Below, piece by piece: positions 53,318 through 61,641 of a stretch of DNA of 64,000 nt. Within the stretch, counting starts at the first letter, position 1, and the number at the start of each line of letters is the position of its first letter. Under the pieces are notes generated by a model. It was not told the DNA's origin, made no database searches, and saw nothing but the letters and a program-made list of their open reading frames with translations. Position numbers and translations under genes: made by a program. The DNA is from Photobacterium atrarenae (GTDB lineage: Bacteria; Pseudomonadota; Gammaproteobacteria; Enterobacterales; Vibrionaceae), in assembly GCF_024380015.1 (NCBI RefSeq), contig NZ_CP101509.1, forward strand, positions 744,001 through 808,000. Direction: 5' to 3'.

Positions 53318-53784
53318 ATGATCATGTTGGGGGGGGTTCAACATCCTGGCGGCGAATCGTTCATCGTTACGGTGGGAATGTCAGCAAAGTTGAAATGACA
53401 TTGCCCGTAACAGACCGGTGCCTTTGCATCTATCCGGCGTCACACCTGAGCGGAAGACAAACTACGTCAATCCGGAAAAATGATCAAGTGGTGAACGCTG
53501 CATTTCAATTTTATTTCAAATGGGTATCACGAGGGGCGATTCTTGCCCTATCATGCTCCGATTGATGAGCATGGAGCCAGATACAGCCTGCATTCGCCGT
53601 AATTTGGCCGGGATTTTCCATGCTTCCGGGACAGATCCGGATTGGGTGGCGGTCCTGATCGCTTACTTGATCATTTTTCCGGATCTTGCAGGCAGGCGAT
53701 CCGGGTTGTGTCAGTCCAATTCCGGGGGATTGAAGCCCTTGATCATCGTTTCAGATCCGGGCTCAAGGCTTGGAAGGATGATCA
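53318..53784. repeat. Scattered single RctB iterons
   Basis: Five further ATGATCA cores at 53318-53324, 53480-53486, 53668-53674 (reverse), 53740-53746 (reverse) and 53778-53784. They have no fixed spacing and lie in the rctA-like regulatory half of the origin, where in V. cholerae such sites titrate RctB. Confidence 0.75.
53387..53410 (+). repeat. 24-bp origin repeat, copy 1
   Basis: AAGTTGAAATGACA then TTGCCCGTAA; 22 of 24 bases are shared with 53934-53957. Position and size suggest part of the 39-mer inhibitory RctB sites; the exact equivalence is inference. Confidence 0.6.
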
Positions 53785-53933
53785 AGAGAGTGACTTGTGA
53801 CCCGCTTGGTATTCGGATCAGAGCGGCGCTTGGAAGCAACCAATTTCAGTCTGATCGCTATTGTTTGATGAAATAAGTTGATTTCATGGTTTAAATGATG
53901 GGTTTTCTTATTACAAGGGCTGAGAGTGATTTT

Positions 53934-53957
53934 AAGTTGAAATGACAGTGACCGTAA
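53934..53957 (+). repeat. 24-bp origin repeat, copy 2
   Basis: AAGTTGAAATGACA then GTGACCGTAA, nearly identical to copy 1 and 547 bp from it. A weaker third relative (GTGACGCCGTAACAC) lies at about 54021-54035 before parA2. Confidence 0.6.
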
Positions 53958-54006
53958 TCTTGCCATACGATAATACGCTTCCGGCGTAGGTCCGGCTGGT
54001 TCCTAA

Positions 54007-54019
54007 TTTACATTGTAAA
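54007..54019. promoter_or_regulatory. parS2 site 2
   Basis: TTTACATTGTAAA in the parA2 upstream region, matching the chromosome-II parS motif. It may also contribute to parAB2 autoregulation. Confidence 0.85.
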
Positions 54020-54232
54020 ATAGTGACGCCGTAACACTTTTATTCTGCGTTTTATAGCTTGCCATTGTCGGCTTATTTTTTCGGTTTTAGCGCGCTGCCG
54101 TGCGTGGTTTTTGCCTGAAAAACCGGATTTTTACTTGAGACTAACATCACACAACCCTGTTCAGCTTTTTATTGTATGAGGTGTATATTGCTGTACAATA
54201 AGGCAAAATACTAATCATGGCGAATAATACGA

Positions 54233-55447
54233 ATGAATAGGGAACAGACGATTCAAAACTTGCTGCATATTGCAGAGCAGACGAAGCAGGTTCAGGCGGA
54301 CCGGATCGAGATTGTCCTCGAAGAGCGTCGCGAAGAGCTTTTTCCGCCGATGTCAAAAGCATTAATGGAAACCCGCTCTGGCCTGACCCGCCGTAAACTC
54401 GATGATGCGATTGCACGAATGGAAGCGAACGGTCATCAGTTCACCAAAAACAATGCCAACCACTACTCGATCACCCTGGAAGAAGCGCACCAGTTGATGA
54501 CTGCGGCCAAGAAGCCGGCGTTTCATGAACGCGAAGGAGCTGGCCGCAAGCCCTGGATTGTCAATGTGCAAAACCAGAAAGGCGGGACCGGTAAATCGAT
54601 GACCGCTGTTCATCTGGCTGCATGCCTGGCGCTGGATTTGGATAAACGCTACCGGATTTGTTTGATTGACCTTGATCCCCAGGGCTCATTGCGGTTGTTC
54701 TTGAATCCGCAGATCAGCGTCGGCGATCAAGAAACCATTTATTCTGCGGTTGATGTGATGCTGGGGAATGTGCCGGAAGGCCAGGCGCTCGATAAGCCAT
54801 TCATGATGGAAAATGTGGTGATGCCAACCCAGTATCCGAACCTGAAGACCATCGCTGCGTTTCCGGAAGATGCGATGTTTAACGCCGATGCCTGGCAGGA
54901 TCTGGCGGTGAATCAGGATCTCGATATTGTTCGTTTACTCAAAGAGCGGGTGATTGATCCGATTGCCGATGAGTTTGACATCATTATGATTGATACCGGC
55001 CCGCACATCGATCCCCTGGTGTGGAATGCGATGTATGCGTCAAATGCACTACTCATCCCATGTGCCGCAAAACGTCTGGACTGGGCATCCACCGTGAATT
55101 TTTTCCAGCATCTGCCGACGGTGTACGAGATGTTCCCGGAGAAGTGGCATGGGCTGGAGTTTATTCGCCTGGTGCCAACCATGTTTGAAGATGATAACAA
55201 GAAGCAGGTCTCGGTGCTGACCGAGATGAATTATCTGATGCGGGATCAGGTGATGATGGCGACAGTGCCGCGTAGCCGGGCGTTTGAAACCTGCGCTGAT
55301 ACCTACAGCACCGTGTTTGACTTAACCGCGGCTGAGTTTGAAGGTGGCAAGAAGACATTATCTACGGCTCAGGAGGCGATTCAGCGGGTCGGGTTAGAGC
55401 TGGAACGTGTCATGCACAGCCATTGGGCGAATTTGAATCAGGAGTAA
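54233..55447 (+). CDS. parA2: Chromosome II partition ATPase ParA2
   Basis: A 404-aa type Ia ParA. An N-terminal helical/HTH extension (about residues 1-105) precedes the ATPase core with the deviant Walker A QNQKGGTGKSMTAVHLAAC, LIDLDPQGSLRLFL, and IIMIDTGPHIDPLVWNAMYA. The extended N-terminus is typical of P1-plasmid-like and chromosome II ParA. It drives segregation of the ori2 region together with ParB2 on parS2 sites. It is followed after eight bases by parB2. Confidence 0.94.
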   Translation: MNREQTIQNLLHIAEQTKQVQADRIEIVLEERREELFPPMSKALMETRSGLTRRKLDDAIARMEANGHQFTKNNANHYSITLEEAHQLMTAAKKPAFHEREGAGRKPWIVNVQNQKGGTGKSMTAVHLAACLALDLDKRYRICLIDLDPQGSLRLFLNPQISVGDQETIYSAVDVMLGNVPEGQALDKPFMMENVVMPTQYPNLKTIAAFPEDAMFNADAWQDLAVNQDLDIVRLLKERVIDPIADEFDIIMIDTGPHIDPLVWNAMYASNALLIPCAAKRLDWASTVNFFQHLPTVYEMFPEKWHGLEFIRLVPTMFEDDNKKQVSVLTEMNYLMRDQVMMATVPRSRAFETCADTYSTVFDLTAAEFEGGKKTLSTAQEAIQRVGLELERVMHSHWANLNQE

Positions 55448-55455
55448 TTTAGCAG

Positions 55456-56430
55456 ATGGCAATTAAAACCACAGATCTCAATGCGCGTCTGTTCGGTAAG
55501 GCGGATAAACGCCGGGCAACGACCCCGGCGGAGGCGCAAACGGCGGCCCGTGACAAAGCGGCAGTGATTGAACTGGCGGTTGCCGGGGAACAAACTGTTG
55601 CTTTTGAACTGGTCAAAATTAATGCCGCGGAAGTTGCAGCAAAAACTCAGGTGTTTGCAGAAAATGCGCGTGAGCAGGCATTTCTGACTGAGCATGCGCT
55701 GGCGGATATCTTAAATACCCTGAAAGAGCGTGGCCAGCAATATCCGGCCGTTGGTCGCTGGCTGGATGACGGGCGCATCGAGGTCCTTGATGGTAGCCGT
55801 CGCCGGATGTCGTGTATTCTGGCGGAAAGAGATTTTCTCATTTATGTTGCCAAAGGGATCAACGGCGAACATGCCAAGTTCCTGTCTGATGTGGCCAACG
55901 CCCATAAACCGCTGTCGTTGTATGAGCGCGGTAAAGAGATGCAACTGTTGTTGAGTTCCGGTAAAGTTGCGGATCAGAAAGAGTTGGCAAAGTATTGCCA
56001 GTGCAGTGAAGCCCTGGTCAGTGGCGCCTTGAAAGCCGCGAGCTTGCCGATGGAACTGCTGATGGCATATCCGAGTGTCGGGGAGCTTGGGCGACCGACG
56101 ATTGTGAAACTTCATCGTCTTTACTTTGGGCTGGATGAAACCCAACGCGAACAGCTGCTCAGCCAGATCAACCACGGTGGTGAAGCGTTGTGGAAATCGA
56201 TTGATGCCCAGGGGATCACCCGGATCACCCGTGAGGTGACGCAGCAGCTGGAGGAACTTGGCGAGACTTTTAAGCCAAAGGTTGAAGCTGAGAAGCCCAA
56301 GCCGCAAGAGCTGATCAAGGGAAAAGTAAGCTATACCCGTGATGGTGACAAACTGCAGCTGAAACTGAAAAGGCTGACGGAGCGCCAAAGCGACGAAATT
56401 CTGGCTTACCTGGCCGACTACCTCAAGTAG
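55456..56430 (+). CDS. parB2: Chromosome II partition protein ParB2
   Basis: A 324-aa ParB. The nuclease-like N-domain contains GRWLDDGRIEVLDGSRRRMS with the GSRR CTP-contact motif. The HTH is in DQKELAKYCQCSEALVSGAL, and the C-terminal domain begins near residue 250. It binds TTTACANTGTAAA sites, six of which are visible in the window. It is translated from a site eight bases after the parA2 stop, in one operon. Confidence 0.93.
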   Translation: MAIKTTDLNARLFGKADKRRATTPAEAQTAARDKAAVIELAVAGEQTVAFELVKINAAEVAAKTQVFAENAREQAFLTEHALADILNTLKERGQQYPAVGRWLDDGRIEVLDGSRRRMSCILAERDFLIYVAKGINGEHAKFLSDVANAHKPLSLYERGKEMQLLLSSGKVADQKELAKYCQCSEALVSGALKAASLPMELLMAYPSVGELGRPTIVKLHRLYFGLDETQREQLLSQINHGGEALWKSIDAQGITRITREVTQQLEELGETFKPKVEAEKPKPQELIKGKVSYTRDGDKLQLKLKRLTERQSDEILAYLADYLK

Positions 56431-56451
56431 CGCCAAGCCGATAAAGACCGC

Positions 56452-56489
56452 AAACCACGCCCGGTAGCAATGCTCGGCGTGGTTTTTTT
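56452..56489 (+). terminator. Terminator of the parAB2 operon
   Basis: AAACCACGCC / GGCGTGGTTT stem with a short partly paired loop and T7. Confidence 0.85.
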
Positions 56490-56589
56490 GTGCCTTTTGA
56501 TTGGCGCCTGAGCTTGTGTCTTTGTGCTGCTTAGCGCTCTAATTTATCCATGCTATGATCAGTTGCGATTTTCATCATCGAGTAAAAGC

Positions 56590-58656
56590 ATGTTAGATCT
56601 GACCGACTATGCCACGGCACTTTATCTGCAGGCGAAGCAGGCCAATGTTCGTTACCTGGTGGCTATTCAGGGCGACTGGCAGTGGAGCGAGCCGTTAGCC
56701 CGCCAACTGTACCGGTTGTATGACGATGTATTGTGGGCCGGGGAGCAGGCTCCGGTCGGGATACAGGCATTACCGCAAAAAAAAGCGCGGCAGTGGCTGG
56801 GGCAGGAGTGTGAGTGCTTGGTGTTTAATGCGCACCAGGCGTTGTTGCCTGATGCACTCGGCGCACTTTCAGGTACAGTGACCGGTGGCGGGATATTGAT
56901 TTTGCTGTTACCCCGGAGTTGGGGTCATGCCCAGGCGCGGCCTTCTCACCAACGATTGAATCGTTTGTTGCAAACGCCGGACGTGATTTATCTGCGCCAA
57001 GGCCAACCACTGCCGCCGTTACCTGCTGCTTGCCCGCCATCGGCTGTGTATGCGGATCCGGAGTTTGGTTGTTTGAGCGCTGAGCAGACTGAGGCCGTTC
57101 ATGCCATTCGCCGGGTCGTCACGGGTCATCGCAAGCGGCCGTTGGTGCTGACGGCAGATCGCGGTCGCGGTAAATCCGCCGCACTTGGCATTGCCGCGGC
57201 CAGCCTGATGCGGGAGCGGCCACTGCGGATTGTGGTAACAGCCCCTTCTTTTGCCTGTGCCGGAACCCTGTTCCGCCATGCTGCCCGATGTCTTGATCTG
57301 GCGTATCAGCAGCAAAGGTCTCTCGATTATCTGCACAGCTCAATCGAGTTTATGGCGCCGGATGCGCTCCTCAGCGATGCGCCGGTTGTCGATTTTCTGA
57401 TTGTTGATGAAGCCGCAGCGATTCCGGCCCAGTTGCTTCAGCGGGTACTGGCCCGTTACAACCGGATTGCGTTTGCCAGCACCATTCATGGCTATGAAGG
57501 AACAGGGCGGGGCTTTGCGATTAAGTTTCGTCAGCAGCTCGATATCATGATGCCGCAATGGCGCGCCCTGAAGTTATCGGCGCCCATTCGTTGGGCCGAA
57601 GGCGATCCGCTGGAAGGCTGGATCTACCGGGCATTATTGCTCGATGCTGAATATCCGGATTTGGTGAGCTCTCGGCAAAAGGTGACTTATCGTGCGGTGG
57701 CCGCGTCAGAATTACTCAATGGTGAGTCATCATTGTCTGCGCTGTTCGGGTTATTGGTGCATGCCCATTATCAAACCTCGCCTGCTGATCTGAGCCAGAT
57801 ACTTGATGATGAGTCTGTCCAGGTGATTGTTGCTGAAGCTGAGCAGCAGGTGATCGGGTGTGTACTCCTCTCACTTGAAGGTGGCTTTAGCGAGAGTCTG
57901 GCCGCGCAGGTTGTGCTGGGGAAACGTCGTCCGCGGGGCCATTTATTGGCACAGTCGATTGCCGCGCACTTGGGGATTGCGAGTGGTGCAGAGCAGCGGT
58001 GTGGCCGGATTATGCGCATTGCCGTTCATCCGAATTGCCAGCAACAGGGGGTTGGCCGTGGTTTGTTGGACTATTGCCGACAATGGGCTCAAGCTCAAGA
58101 ACTGGATTATCTTGGGACAAGTTTTGGTTTAGTCCCGGAACTGTTCGACTTTTGGCGGCGCGCCGGTTACCAGCCGATCCGGTTAGGGATCACGAAAGAT
58201 GCCGCCAGTGGGGCACGTTCTTTGCTGACTGTGCTGCCGCTCTCGGATGATGCGCAGTGTTGGTATACCCAGGCAAGATCTGTCTTTGCCGCAAATTTTT
58301 TAGCCCAGCGAGTAGAACAATTTCGTGATTTGGAGACGGACCTGTTTTGTCAGCTTTATCGCAATGTACTTCTCAATTTGCCGAGCCCCCCGCCGGTTCC
58401 AACAGCCGTAGTTGAGCATCAGTTACAGATCTACGCTCAGGGAGGTCTGGGGTATGACTTGATTATCGCCGTGTTGGAGTATTGGATTTCTGCGCGGTTA
58501 ATGCAATCGGAGACTATCGAGCCCTACGTACAGATGGCGGCTGCTAAAGTGTTGCAGCGTCAGTCCTGGGAACAGGTCATTCAGGAATTCGGCCTGAGCG
58601 GCAAGAAACAGGCTGAGGCGATCCTGCGCCAACTGGTCGCCGAATCACTTGAATAG
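56590..58656 (+). CDS. tmcA: tRNA(Met) cytidine acetyltransferase TmcA
   Basis: A 688-aa enzyme making N4-acetylcytidine at the wobble base of elongator tRNA-Met. The domains in order are an N-terminal DUF1726 region, an ATPase/helicase with Walker A TADRGRGKSAALG and the DEAA motif VVDFLIVDEAAAIPA, a GNAT domain with IMRIAVHPNCQQQGVGRGLL, and a C-terminal tRNA-binding part. I chose ATG 56590; the earlier GTG at 56524 adds an atypical 22 residues. Confidence 0.93.
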   Translation: MLDLTDYATALYLQAKQANVRYLVAIQGDWQWSEPLARQLYRLYDDVLWAGEQAPVGIQALPQKKARQWLGQECECLVFNAHQALLPDALGALSGTVTGGGILILLLPRSWGHAQARPSHQRLNRLLQTPDVIYLRQGQPLPPLPAACPPSAVYADPEFGCLSAEQTEAVHAIRRVVTGHRKRPLVLTADRGRGKSAALGIAAASLMRERPLRIVVTAPSFACAGTLFRHAARCLDLAYQQQRSLDYLHSSIEFMAPDALLSDAPVVDFLIVDEAAAIPAQLLQRVLARYNRIAFASTIHGYEGTGRGFAIKFRQQLDIMMPQWRALKLSAPIRWAEGDPLEGWIYRALLLDAEYPDLVSSRQKVTYRAVAASELLNGESSLSALFGLLVHAHYQTSPADLSQILDDESVQVIVAEAEQQVIGCVLLSLEGGFSESLAAQVVLGKRRPRGHLLAQSIAAHLGIASGAEQRCGRIMRIAVHPNCQQQGVGRGLLDYCRQWAQAQELDYLGTSFGLVPELFDFWRRAGYQPIRLGITKDAASGARSLLTVLPLSDDAQCWYTQARSVFAANFLAQRVEQFRDLETDLFCQLYRNVLLNLPSPPPVPTAVVEHQLQIYAQGGLGYDLIIAVLEYWISARLMQSETIEPYVQMAAAKVLQRQSWEQVIQEFGLSGKKQAEAILRQLVAESLE

Positions 58657-58671
58657 TGCTTTGTTCTTATC

Positions 58672-58684
58672 TTTACACTGTAAA
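58672..58684. promoter_or_regulatory. parS2 site 3
   Basis: TTTACACTGTAAA, directly after tmcA, 44 bp from the next copy. Confidence 0.85.
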
Positions 58685-58715
58685 TTCTTGATGAATGGAT
58701 CAGAGACGCGCTTAG

Positions 58716-58728
58716 TTTACATTGTAAA
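58716..58728. promoter_or_regulatory. parS2 site 4
   Basis: TTTACATTGTAAA, paired with the site at 58672, both in the tmcA downstream gap. Confidence 0.85.
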
Positions 58729-58768
58729 TCCTTTCTGAAATCTTCAACGATGAACGGTCGCACAAAAG

Positions 58769-58807
58769 AGCACGCCATAATGAAACGATGTTTTATTATG
58801 GCGTGCT
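58769..58807. terminator. 18-bp stem hairpin downstream of tmcA
   Basis: AGCACGCCATAATGAAAC against GTTTTATTATGGCGTGCT (one G-T pair) around a 3-nt loop. Its size and stability suggest a terminator, although the plus-strand tail is only TTCATC. Confidence 0.55.
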
Positions 58808-58932
58808 TTCATCATTTATTGAAGCCTGGACCTGCATTGTTGAAAAATAGTCTAAAGTTAGAGAAGGAAGGAAGACTTTTTTGCGGATAAATTTGCCCAT
58901 CTGTGGCACTGGACTGGAATCGGGGGAAAGAG

Positions 58933-59328
58933 ATGAGTTTTGTCAAAGTTCATAGCAAGACCTTGGAAAAGTTGACGTTGCCCGTATTTCACCCAGTACA
59001 GCCCGATCTTTTTTACTCTCCGGGTAAGGGCGGGTTAGCTGCACGGCTGTATAAACATTCGATAGCTGCCGATGATCAGCTGTTTGATATGGGATGTCGG
59101 ATCAGCGTGGCACGGTTGAGTAAGCGAAGCCTGTATCTACGAGCAGCCTCCCCTTTGGAAATGACCGCTGTGTATGAGTTGGCGTTACCGGGAATGCATG
59201 CCTTGGCCGGGTATTTGACCCCTGTTGAGCGAGGTGATAGCCAAGGTCGCGGATGCCAGTATCAGTTTCATTTAAATCATTGGCTGACTGACGAACAGCT
59301 GATGTATTTAGTCGTCGATCTGGATTAA
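58933..59328 (+). CDS. Conserved-looking protein of unknown function (131 aa)
   Basis: A 131-aa soluble protein, beginning MSFVKVHSKTLEKLTLPVFH. It has a basic middle (GCRISVARLSKRSLYLRAAS) and a beta-rich second half (MTAVYELALPGMHALAGYLT, LMYLVVDL). The general shape, with a short RxxxR-like segment before strands and an S-x-x-G-like turn, is vaguely PilZ-like. I cannot confirm the motif, so no function is assigned. The start at ATG 58933 has GGAAAGAG just upstream. It sits between two parS2 sites and the small-RNA terminator, as a single gene. Confidence 0.65.
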   Translation: MSFVKVHSKTLEKLTLPVFHPVQPDLFYSPGKGGLAARLYKHSIAADDQLFDMGCRISVARLSKRSLYLRAASPLEMTAVYELALPGMHALAGYLTPVERGDSQGRGCQYQFHLNHWLTDEQLMYLVVDLD

Positions 59329-59448
59329 AAAAAGCCCCGGGCAAGCCGGGGCAAATCAGGACGCTTGATACACTGCGAACTTGGGGGAACGCAGTACGGG
59401 ATGTATGCCGTCCAATTGTTTCAATCGTCATCGCGACCGAATGGTTGC
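59327..59448 (-). ncRNA. Predicted sigma54-dependent small RNA
   Basis: On the minus strand the terminator stem GCCCCGG / CCGGGGC (59334-59352) is followed by T7, and no minus-strand gene precedes it. Upstream, TGGCACAAAACTCGCA (59460-59475 reversed) matches the sigma54 -24/-12 consensus TGGCACRNNNNTTGCW at all but one fixed position, with correct GG-GC spacing. The implied transcript of about 120 nt has a hairpin ACTGCG/CGCAGT whose loop exposes CCCCC, a feature seen in sRNAs that pair with G-rich ribosome sites. The Qrr core sequence is absent, so it is not a Qrr copy. Confidence 0.55.
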
Positions 59449-59459
59449 CATATCGGTAG

Positions 59460-59475
59460 TGCGAGTTTTGTGCCA
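59460..59475 (-). promoter_or_regulatory. Sigma54 (-24/-12) promoter motif
   Basis: Read on the minus strand: TGGCACAAAACTCGCA. GG and GC dinucleotides are 12 bases apart, as required. It faces the orphan terminator at 59334-59352. Confidence 0.6.
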
Positions 59476-59859
59476 ATCTGTCTGCACTAGGACTATTTTT
59501 ATTTATTGTTCTAAAACAATTGGTTATGTTAGTCCCTTCTGGGCCGCTCTATTGCGTAGAATTGTCCGGCGGGTGGAATACTACCCGTGTGGAAACGCGG
59601 AGTGGGTCAGATCTTACCCGAAAATATCATCGCAATATCTCAAACCGTGGTCCTCACATCACTCTGATGTCTGCTTTATTTGCTCTAATGAGTGGTAAAT
59701 CTGCGAGGTTTCTTTTATCAATAAAGTTGCAAATAGAAGTGTGACTGGGGCGCGATCCACCTCATTGTGGCAGAGGTAAGATGAGTGGTAGGGTGTCTAT
59801 TGAACGTATTTTTTATAATGCATATTCAGATACTGAATCGCTGGTGTCAGAGGTAATTC
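59476..59859. other. Upstream region of the FapA-like gene
   Basis: No protein-coding gene is visible. The part nearest 59480-59560 would be the enhancer side of the predicted small RNA. The AT-rich part nearest 59800 (TTTTTTATAATG) is a likely promoter of the next gene. Confidence 0.45.
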
Positions 59860-61533
59860 ATGCCCCTTCTTCAATTATCACAAGATGGCTGTTCGCTTTC
59901 TCTGATCACAAACTCAGGTCAGTGCCAATATGATGTGCCGATCACGCGTGAGTTGATCGATACCCAGCTGCATGAATTGGGTGTCGAGAATTTTTATCGG
60001 TTTGAACCTGCGATCACGGAAGCACTCGAGCTGTTAAATGTTGCGGTATCGAATGAAGAGCAAGACAGTGATGTTGCCGTTGAAATCCGCCAAATCGTTA
60101 TCGCTGAACGTCGGGATGCCGGTTTATTGGTGAAGACCGAGCCTGATTTGATGACGGCATCGGTCACCGTCACCGGTGCTTTTGGTGGTGCGCAAGTAAC
60201 CGGCCAACAATTGATTACGGCTTTACAAGAAAATCATATTGTAAAAGGGATCAGCAAAGCTGTACTTCAGGAATTGCTGGTGCAGGCGCAGCAATTGGCG
60301 CCGGGAGAAAAATTAACCATGGGGGTGGCATTTGGTCGCGAGCCGCAGCATGGTCGGGAAACTTGGTTTGAGCCTCTGGTTGCGGATGCCAGCCAGCGGA
60401 TCCTGTGTCCTCAGGCGACGGAGGATGGCAAAGTGGACATGCTGGATCTGGGCGCTTTGATCACTGTTGAGGCCGGGCAAGCGGTCATGAAACGACATCC
60501 ACCAACCCAGGGCGTGGATGGGTTTAATGTGCTCGGTAAGCTGATCTCTGCGCTCCCGGGTGAGGAGAGGCCCTTTGAACCCGGTGACGGCACTGCAATT
60601 GATGAATCGGATGACAGTCTGTTGATTGCAGTGAAATCCGGAATTCCGCGCCGCATGCCGTGCGGAGCCCAAGTCGATGATGCGTTAACCCTGGCTGGCG
60701 TGGATGTTTCGACGGGGCATATTCAGTTTGACGGCAGTGTTGTGATTGAAGGGGATGTGAAGCCTGGAATGAAAGTCTCGGCAACGGGCAATATTACTGT
60801 CAGTGGTTTTGTCGAACTTGCCACGTTGGAAGCCGGCGGTGATATATTCGTGGCGCAGGGCATTATTGGCCGCCAGCAGGAGAATAAAACCTTACCGTGC
60901 CGTATCCAGGCCAAAGGCAAAGTGGTTAGTAAATTTGCTCAATATGCCGAAATTGTCGCGCATGAATCTGTATCCTGTACCCTGCATGTCCTGCACTGCC
61001 AGATCAAAACTTCCGGCTTAGTTTCTGTGATGGATCAGTCCCGGCGGCAAGGGACCCTAAGCGGTGGTACGGTTGATGCTGGCCAGGGGGTGATTGCGGT
61101 CAATATTGGTGCTGCGGCCGGAGTGACAACGGAGATTGTTGTCTTCAGTCACTATCAGCAATGGCGTGATCGGCTCGGTGAACTTTATCAAAAAATCGAG
61201 CATGAACGCCGCAATGGCCGGAAGTTGAAGCAGGCCAAGTTGAAGTTACTGAAAGTTACGGCAGCGAAGCGGCCGCCGGAGTTGATTGAAAAGCTAAAAG
61301 CCGCATCGGCGTCTCACCAGCAAACAATGGCTGATTTGAAGCACCGCTATCAAGTATTGCGGCAGCGCTATGATCAGACACTTAAGAATGCAAAAATCAC
61401 TGCGACTACTCATTTTTACGCCCATATTCGCTGTCAAATTGAAAAGGAATTCATGATGGTGGATGAGGAACACGGACCGAGTGTCGTTTGTTATGATGAG
61501 CGGCGCTTACAGCGTTTAGCTTATCATGCCTGA
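59860..61533 (+). CDS. FapA/DUF342 family protein
   Basis: A 557-aa protein of the DUF342 (flagellar assembly protein A-like) family. The N-terminal region (about 1-160) is followed by the DUF342 core: VTVEAGQAVMKRHPPTQGVD as its parts ITVEAGQAVMKRHPPTQG and FNVLGKLISALPGEE. Beta-helix-type strands follow (SGHIQFDGSVVIEGDVKPGM in pieces, NITVSGFVELATLEAGGDIF), with a C-terminal coiled coil (about 430-510). Some family members affect flagella or polarity; the role is poorly known. AGAGG precedes the ATG. It lies alone next to c-di-GMP and sigma54 regulators. Confidence 0.8.
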   Translation: MPLLQLSQDGCSLSLITNSGQCQYDVPITRELIDTQLHELGVENFYRFEPAITEALELLNVAVSNEEQDSDVAVEIRQIVIAERRDAGLLVKTEPDLMTASVTVTGAFGGAQVTGQQLITALQENHIVKGISKAVLQELLVQAQQLAPGEKLTMGVAFGREPQHGRETWFEPLVADASQRILCPQATEDGKVDMLDLGALITVEAGQAVMKRHPPTQGVDGFNVLGKLISALPGEERPFEPGDGTAIDESDDSLLIAVKSGIPRRMPCGAQVDDALTLAGVDVSTGHIQFDGSVVIEGDVKPGMKVSATGNITVSGFVELATLEAGGDIFVAQGIIGRQQENKTLPCRIQAKGKVVSKFAQYAEIVAHESVSCTLHVLHCQIKTSGLVSVMDQSRRQGTLSGGTVDAGQGVIAVNIGAAAGVTTEIVVFSHYQQWRDRLGELYQKIEHERRNGRKLKQAKLKLLKVTAAKRPPELIEKLKAASASHQQTMADLKHRYQVLRQRYDQTLKNAKITATTHFYAHIRCQIEKEFMMVDEEHGPSVVCYDERRLQRLAYHA

Positions 61534-61536
61534 AAA

Positions 61537-61549
61537 TTTACACTGTAAA
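61537..61549. promoter_or_regulatory. parS2 site 5
   Basis: TTTACACTGTAAA, four bases after the FapA-like stop codon, in the convergent gap. Confidence 0.85.
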
Positions 61550-61619
61550 TATCCTTCCCATACTGAGTCTGTTGCGCCACTGGTATCCCGTCCTACTAAA
61601 AGTCTCTCCGGATCTTCAA

Positions 61620-61632
61620 TTTACACTGTAAA
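61620..61632. promoter_or_regulatory. parS2 site 6
   Basis: TTTACACTGTAAA, 83 bp from site 5, just before the stop of the LapD-like gene on the other strand. Confidence 0.85.
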
Positions 61633-61641
61633 TATTTGCCG

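Larger units (their letters stand above)
52888..54232. other. Replication origin of chromosome II (ori2)
   Basis: The 1.35-kb gene-free region between rctB and parA2. In order from rctB it holds an AT-rich unwinding-type segment, six regularly spaced iterons, a DnaA box, five further scattered iterons, two 24-bp repeats of a probable RctB regulatory site, and one parS2 site. GATC (Dam) sequences occur in every iteron. The layout is that of Vibrio ori2, including the rctA-like regulatory part toward parA2. Short open frames here look non-coding. Confidence 0.9.

Noticed and set aside
53272..53876. Two overlapping open frames of 97 and 118 codons inside ori2
   Set aside because: They run through iterons and regulatory repeats and lack protein-like features; the corresponding rctA region of Vibrio ori2 is not a protein gene.
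59327..59448. Qrr small RNA
   Set aside because: Sigma54 promoter and position would suit, but the conserved Qrr pairing region and its terminator sequence are absent.
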